A DNA stretch of 64,000 bases, from positions 36,776,203 through 36,840,202 of the forward strand of contig OX463779.1 in the NCBI GenBank assembly GCA_949825025.1, in the 5' to 3' direction. This stretch comes from Siphlonurus alternatus. Its lineage: Eukaryota; Arthropoda; Insecta; Ephemeroptera; Siphlonuridae. Both the position numbers and the translations under genes were made by a program. Below the pieces are notes generated by a model that was not told the DNA's origin, searched no databases, and was given only the letters and a program-made list of their open reading frames with translations. Below, piece by piece: positions 54,301 through 64,000 of the stretch; position 1 is the first letter of the stretch, and every line of letters begins with the position of its first letter.

Positions 54301-57300
54301 GAAATTTTTTTATACCATAGATCATTGATTTTTTTTTAATAAATTTCCACCTCCAAGTCAAAATTGTTCCTTTATCCCCTGGTTTCATGAAATTTTTTTA
54401 CGGATTCATTTAAAGGATGTTGTTACCTATAATCTGTGATGTGTCACTAACCGGCACGACGTACACTTCGTTCCCTAGAAATTTTTTTATACCGAGGATC
54501 GTTGATTTTTTTTAATAAATTTCCACCTCCAAGTCAAAATTGTTCCTTTTTCCCCTGGTTTCATGAAATTTTTTTACGGATTCATTTAAAAGATGTTGTT
54601 ACCTATAATCTGTGATGTGTCAGTAACTGGCACGACGTTTACTTTGTTCCCTATAAATTTTTTTATACCGAGGATCGTTGATTTTTTTTATTAAATTTCC
54701 ACCTCCAAGAAAAAATTGTTCCTTTATCCCCTGGTTTCATTAAATTTTTTTACGGATTCATGTAAAGAATGTTGTTACCTATAATCTGTGATGTGTCAGT
54801 AACCGGCACGACGTACACTTCGTTCCCTAGAAAATTTTTTATACCGAGGATCGTTGATTTTTTTAATAAATTTCCACCTCCAAGACAAAATTGTTCCTTT
54901 ATCCCCTGGTTTCATCAAATTTTTTTACGGATTCATTTAAAGGATGTTGTTACCTATAATCTGTGATGTGTCAGTATCTGGCACGACGTTTACTTCGTTC
55001 CCTAGAAATTTTTTTATACCAAGGATCGTTGATTTTTTTTATTAAATTTCCACCTCCAAGAAAAAATTGTTCCTTTATCCCCTGGTTTCATTAAATTTTT
55101 TTACGGATTCATTTAAAGGATGTTGTTACCTATAATCTGTGATGTGTCACTAACCGGCACGACGTACACTTCGTTCCCTAGAAATTTTTTTATACCGAGG
55201 ATCGTTGATTTTTTTTTAATAAATTTCCACCTCCAAGTCAAAATTGTTCCTTTTTCCCCTGGTTTCATGAAATTTTTTTACGGATTCATTTAAAAGATGT
55301 TGTTACCTATAATCTGTGATGTGTCAGTAACTGGCACGACGTTTACTTTGTTCCCTATAAATTTTTTTATACCGAGGATCGTTGATTTTTTTTATTAAAT
55401 TTCCACCTCCAAGAAAAAATTGTTCCTTTATCCCCTGGTTTCATTAAATTTTTTTACGGATTCATGTAAAGAATGTTGTTACCTATAATCTGTGATGTGT
55501 CAGTAACCGGCACGACGTACACTTCGTTCCCTAGAAAATTTTTTATACCGAGGATCGTTGATTTTTTTAATAAATTTCCACCTCCAAGACAAAATTGTTC
55601 CTTTATCCCCTGGTTTCATCAAATTTTTTTACGGATTCATTTAAAGGATGTTGTTACCTATAATCTGTGATGTGTCAGTATCTGGCACGACGTTTACTTC
55701 GTTCCCTAGAAATTTTTTTATACCAAGGATCGTTGATTTTTTTTATTAAATTTCCACCTCCAAGAAAAAATTGTTCCTTTATCCCCTGGTTTCATTAAAT
55801 TTTTTTACGGATTCATGTAAAGAATGTTGTTACCTATAATCTGTGATGTGTCAGTAACTGGCACGACGTTTACTTCGTTCCCTAGAAATTTTTTTATTCC
55901 GAGGATTGTTGATTTTTTTTATTAAATTTCCACCTCCAAGACAAAATTGTTCCTTTATCCCCTGGTTTCATTAAATTTTTTTACGGATTCATTTAAAGGA
56001 TGTTGTTACCTATAATCTGTGATGTCTCAGTAACTGGCACGACGTTTACTTCGTTCCCTAGAAATTTTTTTATACCGAGGATCATTGATTTTTTTTTAAT
56101 AAATTTCCACCTCCAAGACAAAAATGTTCCTTTATCCCCTGGTTTCATCAAATTTTTTTACGGATTCAATTAAAGGATGTTGTTACCTATAATCTGTGAT
56201 GTGTCAGTAACTGGCACGACGTTTATTTCGTTCCCTAGAAATTTTTTTATACCGAGGATCGTTGATTTTTTTAATAAATTTCCACCTCCAAGACAAAAAT
56301 GTTCCTTTATCCCCTGGTTTCATCAAATTTTTTTACGGATTCATTTAAAAGATGTTGTTACCTGTAATCTGTGATGTGTCAGTAACTGGCACGACGTTTA
56401 CTTCGTTCCCTAGAAATTTTTTTATACCGAGGATCGTTGATTTTTTTTATTAAATTTCCACCTCCAAGACAAAAATGTTCCTTTATCCCCTGGTTTCATC
56501 AAATTTTTTTACGGATTCATTTAAAAGATGTTGTTACCTATAATCTGTGATGTGTCAGTAACTGGCACGACGTTTACTTCGTTGCCTAGAAATTTTTTTA
56601 TACCGAGGATCGTTGATTTTTTTTATTAAATTTCCACCTCCAAGTCAAAATTGTTCCTTTATCCCCTGGTTTCATGAAATTTTTTTACGGATTCATTTAA
56701 AGGATGTTGTTACCTATAATCTGTGATGTCTCAGTAACTGGCACGACGTTTACTTCGTTCCCTAGAAATTTTTTTATACCGAGGATCATTGATTTTTTTT
56801 TAATAAATTTCCACCTCCAAGTCAAAATTGTTCCTTTATCCCCTGGTTTCATGAAATTTTTTTACAGATTCATTTAAAAGATGTTGTTACCTATAATCTG
56901 TGATGTGTCAGTAACTGGCACGACTTTACTTCGTTCCCTAGAAATTTTTTTATACCGAGGATCATTGATTTTTTTTTAATAAATTTCCACCTCCAAGTCA
57001 AAATTGTTCCTTTATCCCCTGGTTTCATGAAATTTTTTTACGGATTCATTTAAAAGATGTTGTTACCTATAATCTGTGATGTGTCACTAACCGGCACGAC
57101 GTACACTTCGTTCCCTAGAAATTTTTTTATACCAAGGATCGTTGATTTTTTTTAATAAATTTCCACCTCCAAGTCAAAATTGTTCCTTTATCCCCTGGTT
57201 TCATGAAATTTTTTTACGGATTCATTTAAAAGATGTTGTTACCTATAATCTGTGATGTGTCAGTAACTGGCACGACGTTTACTTTGTTCCCTATAAATTT

Positions 57301-58706
57301 TTTTATACCGAGGATCGTTGATTTTTTTTATTAAATTTCCACCTCCAAGAAAAAATTGTTCCTTTATCCCCTGGTTTCATTAAATTTTTTTACGGATTCA
57401 TGTAAAGAATGTTGTTACCTATAATCTGTGATGTGTCAGTAACCGGCACGACGTACACTTCGTTCCCTAGAAAATTTTTTATACCGAGGATCGTTGATTT
57501 TTTTAATAAATTTCCACCTCCAAGACAAAATTGTTCCTTTATCCCCTGGTTTCATCAAATTTTTTTACGGATTCATTTAAAGGATGTTGTTACCTATAAT
57601 CTGTGATGTGTCAGTATCTGGCACGACGTTTACTTCGTTCCCTAGAAATTTTTTTATACCAAGGATCGTTGATTTTTTTTATTAAATTTCCACCTCCAAG
57701 AAAAAATTGTTCCTTTATCCCCTGGTTTCATTAAATTTTTTTACGGATTCATGTAAAGAATGTTGTTACCTATAATCTGTGATGTGTCAGTAACCGGCAC
57801 GACGTACACTTCGTTCCCTAGAAAATTTTTTATACCGAGGATCGTTGATTTTTTAAATAAATTTCCACCTCCAAGACAAAATTGTACCTTTATCCCCTGG
57901 TTTCATCAATTTTTTTTACGGATTCATTTAAAGGATGTTGTTACCTATAATCTGTGATGTGTCAGTAACTGGCACGACGTTTACTTCGTTCCCTAGAAAT
58001 TTTTTTATTCCGAGGATTGTTGATTTTTTTTATTAAATTTCCACCTCCAAGACAAAATTGTTCCTTTATCCCCTGGTTTCATTAAATTTTTTTACGGATT
58101 CATTTAAAGGATGTTGTTACCTATAATCTGTGATGTCTCAGTAACTGGCACGACGTTTACTTCGTTCCCTAGAAATTTTTTTATACCGAGGATCATTGAT
58201 TTTTTTTTAATAAATTTCCACCTCCAAGACAAAAATGTTCCTTTATCCCCTGGTTTCATCAAATTTTTTTACGGATTCAATTAAAGGATGTTGTTACCTA
58301 TAATCTGTGATGTGTCAGTAACTGGCACGACGTTTATTTCGTTCCCTAGAAATTTTTTTATACCGAGGATCGTTGATTTTTTTAATAAATTTCCACCTCC
58401 AAGACAAAAATGTTCCTTTATCCCCTGGTTTCATCAAATTTTTTTACGGATTCATTTAAAAGATGTTGTTACCTGTAATCTGTGATGTGTCAGTAACTGG
58501 CACGACGTTTACTTCGTTCCCTAGAAATTTTTTTATACCGAGGATCGTTGATTTTTTTTATTAAATTTCCACCTCCAAGACAAAAATGTTCCTTTATCCC
58601 CTGGTTTCATCAAATTTTTTTACGGATTCATTTAAAAGATGTTGTTACCTATAATCTGTGATGTGTCAGTAACTGGCACGACGTTTACTTCGTTCCCTAG
58701 AAATTT
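51371..58706 (-). repeat. 176-bp satellite array, right, about 42 copies, inverted
   Basis: The same unit occurs in the opposite orientation up to the right arm. Variants mark larger duplications: a four-unit (704-bp) block recurs near 54.6 and 55.3 kb, and a block with ATTCCGAGGATTGTTGAT near 55.9 kb recurs near 58.0 kb, about twelve units (2.11 kb) apart. Confidence 0.97.
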
Positions 58707-58979
58707 TAAAATTTAATTAATAAAAGCTCCGACATGGCATTTAAAATTTTGCCGCCTTTAATTTTTTAGTTTAGCTAATTTCTTAATAAATAGTCATAGA
58801 ATTTTTATAAATGACACTTAAATGTTATAAATACTATTTATATTCAGTCTACAGGTCGTTAATAATCCATTTAACCCGAGAATTAACGTTTTAAAATACA
58901 TTCAAGATCAATGTGCGAGGGTTGTACTTTTCCGTGACGTCACAATTCCTTGGAGCTGGCGTGGAGGTGATTTGGAGCT

Positions 58980-59623
58980 AAGTTATGCACGGTGATAATG
59001 ATCAGTTCTTTTAACAAGAACTAAAGCCTACCAGTTTTGCAGTTTATGAGTATGCATAAGCTTACTTTATTGACAAAATGGACTGAAAAACAAACCGGCC
59101 TCCACCCACACAGCTGATGCGGCGACGCCCTCGTCGGTCGTCGGCGACCAAGGGGGGGCGACTTTCTAGCTTCCTAATGTTATAGTGTGTTGGTCAATTT
59201 CAAGAGTTGCATTTCTGTGTGACGTCAGGCCACGTCACAGACGCCCTGGCTCTTATAGCCCTCTGATTCGCTCTCTGTGATCACGTGACGCAGCTGCTGC
59301 CATAGCAGCTGTTCGTTGTACCAACCTACAGGTGTCAAATTCCAATAGAGTTAGGGATATTTTTTTTATAATTTTTATTCAACTTCATTTTTCATATAAC
59401 GTCTACCAAATAAATGTTGCTTACAATTACAATACCCATTAACCTGTTGTTATGCTTATTTTGCTACTATTCATTGTATTCAGCGCAGTATTGACTAATC
59501 AAATTTAACATTGTTAGTGCCTATAGTGACGTCATAGACGCCCGTTTCAAACGTCAGTTAGTGGAACCGCGCTCGGCGAGGCTTCAGCGCCACCTACCGG
59601 ATAGCCTCTCTATTTAATATTAA
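58980..59623. other. intergenic DNA right of the giant palindrome
   Basis: No gene is recognised. The stretch is GC-richer than average, with GTGACGTCAGG (about 59220), a TCACGTGA palindrome (about 59282) and GTGACGTCATAG (about 59526), so it may contain promoter-like DNA. Confidence 0.3.
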
Positions 59624-59631
59624 CTCTATAT

Positions 59632-60348
59632 CAGGGCTATTCTCCTATAATAGGGGGTATAGGCGCCCCTGTCTGACTTATGGCGCTAAATACTGAATTC
59701 TGATTGGCCTAAAAGTGGATACTGGAATTGCTCTGATTGGCTTAAAAGTGGATTTTGGAATTGCCCTGATTGGCCAAAATAAAGTTGTTGATTTTTTTCT
59801 AATTGGCTGAAATTTTAATTGTTGGAACTTTCAAGTGATTTCATTGGTTAAAGAATATCCACTTTTAAACCAATCAGAGAGCTGCAATAAAAAAAACACT
59901 TTTTGCCCATAATTTAATTTTAAAAAAGACTTTTTATGTTATGAAAATTATTTAAAAAATAATAAATGGTAGAAAATAGTGTTATAAATTGTTATATTTA
60001 TTTATTTCAAAAATATTAATTATTTATACAGGGCCCAAGCGCAAAATTTCAACAATAGGAATTTGCAACTGAAAAATCAACAAACTCTGATCAGCCAATC
60101 AGAAGCGTCCAACTTTTAAGGCTTTAAAATCAATGATTTCACTGAGTGAATGTCTCCATCGTCTCAAAAATCGTTCTTTTCGCCCTTTAAAACCCCTTGG
60201 TGTATTTGGTTAAGAATGTAAATCCTCTGGAGCTCCAGAAAAAGTATCGAAAAATTCGATCTTAACATTGAGTTACGTATCCCCGACGGTGAAAATATCC
60301 ACTTTTTCCGATGCGCTTATACCCGATAACAATAGGAGAATAACCCTG
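59632..60348. mobile_element. hAT-like nonautonomous element, 717 bp
   Basis: Inverted ends CAGGGCTATTCTCCTAT and CAGGGTTATTCTCCTAT are flanked by an exact 8-bp duplication CTCTATAT (59624-59631 and 60349-60356). Inside, CTGATTGGC-type motifs recur at about 20-60 bp intervals near the left end and in inverted form (AGCCAATCAG) near the right. No transposase. Confidence 0.93.
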
Positions 60349-60490
60349 CTCTATATGTCGGCGACGGCGATGCGGGCGATGCGCTTCGCGCTTAATTGAT
60401 TGTTCGCGGTGACCTAATTCAGAGCGTCGAGACTGTCGAGAGCGTAGAGTGATTCAAGTTCGCTCTGGCTCGCTCTGGCCTCTGGCTTAC

Positions 60491-60710
60491 CAGGGCTAAT
60501 CCTCTATTGAACCGGGTAAAGTCACTCACGACCGTTACAAAAAAAAATGGATTGTTGAAATTTGTAAACAACACGCAAATAACCCCTTTTTAACCAATAG
60601 GGAGGCGTTTCAGCAAAAAGGGTTATTTCTAAGCCAATCAGAATTCAGAATTGGGCCTCCATAAGCCGGAAGGGAGTGACTATACCCCCTACAATAGAGG
60701 ATTAGCCCTG
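60491..60710. mobile_element. hAT-like MITE, 220 bp
   Basis: Perfect 19-bp inverted ends CAGGGCTAATCCTCTATTG are flanked by an exact 8-bp duplication TGGCTTAC (60483-60490 and 60711-60718). The ends resemble those of 59632-60348, so both were probably moved by related transposases. Confidence 0.95.
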
Positions 60711-61188
60711 TGGCTTACTTACTCAGAGCGAACTTGAGTAGAAGGCCACAACACGACCGCGCCCACTTTTCAATAGCCGTCCTACTGAGCAGCAGGTTTG
60801 CGTGTAATCAAATGGGAGAGGACTTCACTTTGGTCGCGGTTTACGACAATTACGCTGTATGCTAGAGTTTTCAAAATGAAACAAGTTTAACTCTAATATT
60901 GTTTAATCTTACTGGTGTAGAGATTTTGGGGGTTATTAGACAATCTGTAGAGAGTTTTGGGGGTTGCTAGACGATCCGTGCGGTCCGTGTTGCGCTCCCT
61001 CTTCGCGCGAGATGTATTGATCTATTATAGACATGAGCGCTATATAGTCTGCTTAACAAAAGTTTACTCGAGACAGTCACAGGTGATAATTCAATATATG
61101 AGAGCCGCGGATAGCTGGTGCTGGTGTCGATGGTGAATATCTTCACTAAAATACATTGCGCGCGCCTCGTGATGATCACAACTGAAAG

Positions 61189-61196
61189 TATAAAAG
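61189..61196 (+). promoter_or_regulatory. TATA box, possible retroelement promoter
   Basis: TATAAAAG sits in a GC-richer context with initiator-like AGTC strings about 30 bases downstream. It is 1.7 kb before the gag-like frame and could be the U3/R promoter of that element's LTR. The 3' LTR lies outside the window, so this cannot be confirmed here. Confidence 0.35.
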
Positions 61197-61229
61197 GCGA
61201 TGCACGGCTAGTCTGGGAGTAGTCTATTG

Positions 61230-62919
61230 GGGTATCTAGTCTGTGGTTCTTCTTCGTATATCGGCGGGGCTATTATGGAGCGTACGTCTACATGGATCGA
61301 GATTCAGTTGAGGACTTAGAATATTTTATAGCATAAGAAAATGTTCGGGACATAGCCGATTTGGCATGGAGGAAATCTGATATGAAAAGTAATAGATTGC
61401 AATAGGGAATATTAAGGCAAGAAAAGATTAGCGGACAATTGTAAGAATGCATATTAATTCAAAATAATTAAGTCAATCATATATTAAAATGTCAAGTGTT
61501 TTTTAGTTTTTCGATGAATTATAATAAATACTGAATTTATGTTAAACAGAAAATAATCACAGTAATGTTAATTGCAATATAATCTGTCATTTAAAGCACT
61601 GTCGCTTATATGTTTACATTGCATTAAATAATTAAAGGTTATATATTATTGTTACCGTAACCGAGGCTTGTAAGTCAATACAATACATGAAGTCAAAATG
61701 TCGATCAACAGCAATTAAATTGTCATTGCAATTATAGAGATTTGTTAAGCGATTATTAAATTGTGAGTTGTCTTCTTGTTGTAACGTCTGTACTGGTGAG
61801 TGAAAACAATTAATATAATTACTTTTACCTACTTATGTGTGTATAATTGGATATATCTAACCTGCTAGCATGAAATATCAATGGATTGCTTAAAATAAAT
61901 TATGGAATATTATTATTATAAGAATATATTATTTTTTATATTGGTTCATAAACAACTGCAGTTCTAATGTCTTGGCAACAACGTATTCATGTTCTGAGGA
62001 GAGCCGACGTTCAGTCACTACCTACCAAATTTATTTAAACAGAATAAGAAAGAATACGCAAGAGGCAAATATAAGGAGACAGTTTTTATTAATTTACATA
62101 TTTTATTTGATCCTAATCGATCTGGTGGCAGCACGCTATTAATTGTAATTATAAGATTTAAATCTAAATTTTATAATTATATACAAATAAGTTTATTATA
62201 AGAAGGAGAATTTTACCAATATAGAGAGGCTAGTATATAAGGCGAGGCACTTCAACCATGAGACCAGTGAAGACGTGGGGTCGGCGTCGGGGAAAGACTG
62301 CCAGCTGCAGAACGCGTTCCCGATGAGCCGCGGTGTACAGCGAAGCAGCCAAGCGGTGCGTCGTTGCCACGACGTATCAGGTATGGTGGTTCGTTAGTAG
62401 TCGCGTTAAAACCTTGCTCTCCATTGTGTCCGGTTAAAAAGTGATAATTTCTGTGGGATCTAAAATCTAATGGTGTCTAGATTGGTCTACAGCGGTTACA
62501 CTACAATGTTGTCAGGCGGTGGGATGATCTGAAACAAAAATGATCAAGATTATTTTAGTTCAGGCACTTGTTGTCACATAAAAGATAAAGAATTGCAGTT
62601 TTAGAACCATGTATAAAAAAGATGCAAATGTCAAGTTTGTAAAATAGTATTTGTGCATGAAAAATTATGTAATCAGTGTCAATTTTGTGGTTATAAGATT
62701 AATTAATATAAATAATAATTAATTGAATAATTAATAATAATGGACAATTAATTAAAAAAAATAATAATAATATAAAATAAGAAAATAAATTTATGGTGTA
62801 TGTTTGTGCATAAAAAAATAATTTAAATATTGTGCAAAAGATGAAAATTGTAAATCGTGCGGAGTATTTATGAAGATTAATTACTGTGAATTAATAAGCT
62901 TGTTAAATATTTGAAATTT
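61230..62919. other. putative leader/LTR region of the gag-bearing element
   Basis: No coding frame is seen. An AATAAA near 61524 and a donor-like TACTG|GTGAGT near 61795 are present. I looked for a tRNA primer-binding site and found only weak candidates (TGGTGGCAG near 62124, TGGTGTC near 62472). LTR limits are undetermined. Confidence 0.3.
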
Positions 62920-64000
62920 ATGCTATTCAATATGGGTGAAGAGCACGAACATGTCACATTTGTCGGCGCGCTGCCACAATTTTCTGGTGACAATGCCAAG
63001 GATGTGAAAATGGGTATCTCAATTGAGATATTTTTTGAGAAACTTGAAAACCGAGGGTCGGACTGGTCAGAAGCGAATAAAATAAGAATGGTTAAAGATT
63101 TATTGTTCGGGAAGGCATTTACGTCATGGAAAAATGCAATGAATTTACCTAATGCTAATTATGAAACATGTAAAAAATCACTGTTGCAAGAATATAGAGA
63201 TAAAAGGTCAATTTTAGCTAAAAAACGTGCATTTGAGAACAGTATATGGGACGAACCCAAGGAATCTGTACAAGTTTTCGGACAAAGAATTCGTGATTTA
63301 GGGTTTAAAACACTTAAACACTATGAAAATGACGCGGTGAAAGAAAATGCATTAAAAGATTTGGATGAGGTAATGTTTAAGGTGTTTTTAAATTCAATTA
63401 AATCTTCTGAGAAAGCATTGTGTAGTTCCATTTATGCTAAAATTAAAAATTTTCGAGAATTTTTGGAATTTTTGGAAGAAAATGGAATCGAAATTAAGTG
63501 TACTGATTTTAGCAAAGAAACAGAAGAAAAAAATTGTGAACAACATAAAGTTAGAAGAATGGTTCAGATAGAGAAGGCAGACCGGTCAGATTGGATGAGA
63601 GCGACTTTACCACAAATCAGAATAATTATTCAAATGATTAATGAGACAGAACAAAATCGTGAGTTAGAGCAAAATGAATTAGCTGACTTAAAATGGTGCG
63701 AGGCTAGGAGACAAGAGTTGGAAGGAAAAATAAAGCAACCAGAAGAATATTTGTCGCTAGCACGATCTTCACCTAAATATGTTGAAAATATCAATGAATG
63801 TAATAACATGCTTTTTGAAAACAGTTCCCCATATAGTGAATTTCAAAATAGTGCGAATTATACGAGTCAAAATACGTTCTTTGATCCACGTGAGAGTGAA
63901 TATCAAGGTGAAAAAATAAACGGAGAACTACGGCAGTTAGATGATGTCTATGGTGGTTACGGAGGGTCAAATGTCGATCAGTTTTATGACATACAATCAG
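62920..64000 (+). CDS. partial Gypsy-like retrotransposon gag protein
   Basis: An open frame from ATG 62920 (a second in-frame ATG at 62932) runs without a stop to the end of the window, about 360 residues, with an in-frame stop upstream at 62887. The first 200 residues look like the capsid-type domain of Ty3/Gypsy gag: a FSG(D/E) opening, IEIFFEKLEN, helices around LLFGKAFTSWKN, then LLQEYRDKR and VFGQRIRDLG. A charged coiled-coil-like segment and a Ser/Asn/Tyr-rich region follow. No zinc knuckle or pol is reached. The intact frame suggests a young copy. Because the frame has no stop in the window, it is easily missed by ORF listing. Confidence 0.7.
   Translation, partial: MLFNMGEEHEHVTFVGALPQFSGDNAKDVKMGISIEIFFEKLENRGSDWSEANKIRMVKDLLFGKAFTSWKNAMNLPNANYETCKKSLLQEYRDKRSILAKKRAFENSIWDEPKESVQVFGQRIRDLGFKTLKHYENDAVKENALKDLDEVMFKVFLNSIKSSEKALCSSIYAKIKNFREFLEFLEENGIEIKCTDFSKETEEKNCEQHKVRRMVQIEKADRSDWMRATLPQIRIIIQMINETEQNRELEQNELADLKWCEARRQELEGKIKQPEEYLSLARSSPKYVENINECNNMLFENSSPYSEFQNSANYTSQNTFFDPRESEYQGEKINGELRQLDDVYGGYGGSNVDQFYDIQS

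Larger units (their letters stand above)
45124..58979. mobile_element. giant (13.9-kb) foldback-like element built from 176-bp satellite
   Basis: Unique outer arms (left 45126-45765, right 58707-58977) are inverted copies at high identity, starting CTCCAAATCACCTCCACGCC and containing GTGACGTCAC and TTTAAATGCCATGTCGGAGC. Between them two satellite arrays run head to head. The direct repeat AAGTTA flanks the structure (45118-45123 and 58980-58985) and may be a target duplication, although the outermost two bases of the ends differ. Architecture (long inverted ends continuing into tandem repeats) recalls Foldback/Galileo transposons, but it is far larger and encodes no protein. Confidence 0.7.

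Noticed and set aside
45986..58485. Repeated 65-codon open frames (MLLPIICDVSVTG...) along the satellite
   Set aside because: The unit is 176 bp, not a multiple of three, so each frame spans just over one unit and ends in the next. They recur only because the DNA repeats, on whichever strand the array orientation gives. No start context, splice signals or protein family support translation.
62100..62480. Primer-binding site for the gag element
   Set aside because: TGGTGGCAG (about 62124) and TGGTGTC (about 62472) are only partial matches to tRNA 3' ends and are not preceded by a clear LTR end (CA).

Overview
The window is a stretch of AT-rich animal nuclear DNA with spliced GT-AG genes. An arthropod is the best guess: one gene joins a ZAD domain (typical of arthropod C2H2 zinc-finger proteins) to fifteen zinc fingers, and another is a SMYD/SmydA-type MYND-SET protein. 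Long (CT)n and (AT)n microsatellites and a very high load of small DNA transposons fit a crustacean or chelicerate, but species cannot be told from this sequence.

Five cellular genes can be modelled exon by exon with consistent phase. They are a SMYD-like MYND-SET protein (+, 2819-6564), sulfiredoxin (+, 8832/9138-10658), a ZAD/C2H2 zinc-finger protein (-, 27446-22318), the THO-complex WD40 subunit THOC3 (+, 28985-30664) and a KIAA0513 homolog (-, 45074-35009, eight exons). They are functionally unrelated and form no operon-like unit. A partial Gypsy-like gag ORF runs off the right edge (62920->64000).

Most of the rest is inverted-repeat DNA. Three groups stand out. (1) Foldback elements flanked by TTAA (17051, 17619, 18036, 31623, 33213, 35315, 45320), piggyBac-like in target choice. 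(2) hAT-like elements with 8-bp target duplications (20556, 25363, 32369, 35485, 36200, 42923, 59632, 60491). (3) Foldbacks with ATGGRGTAC-type ends (14065, 16308, 24684, 31077, 41396). Several have inserted into one arm of an older palindrome, so the other arm preserves the empty site and proves the target duplication within this window.

The most striking object is at 45124-58979: about 74 copies of a 176-bp satellite arranged as two head-to-head arrays (about 32 and 42 copies) meeting at 51338-51370, enclosed by near-identical unique arms and a candidate 6-bp flanking direct repeat. It resembles a giant foldback transposon. Its left end lies only about 50 bp upstream of the KIAA0513 start codon, so the arm probably contains that gene's promoter, including a CRE palindrome that is copied at the far end. 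The KIAA0513 introns are also filled with elements, including a three-level nest (35311-37707) and a 2-kb foldback carrying a tRNA-like Pol III promoter that ends about a dozen bases before a splice acceptor.
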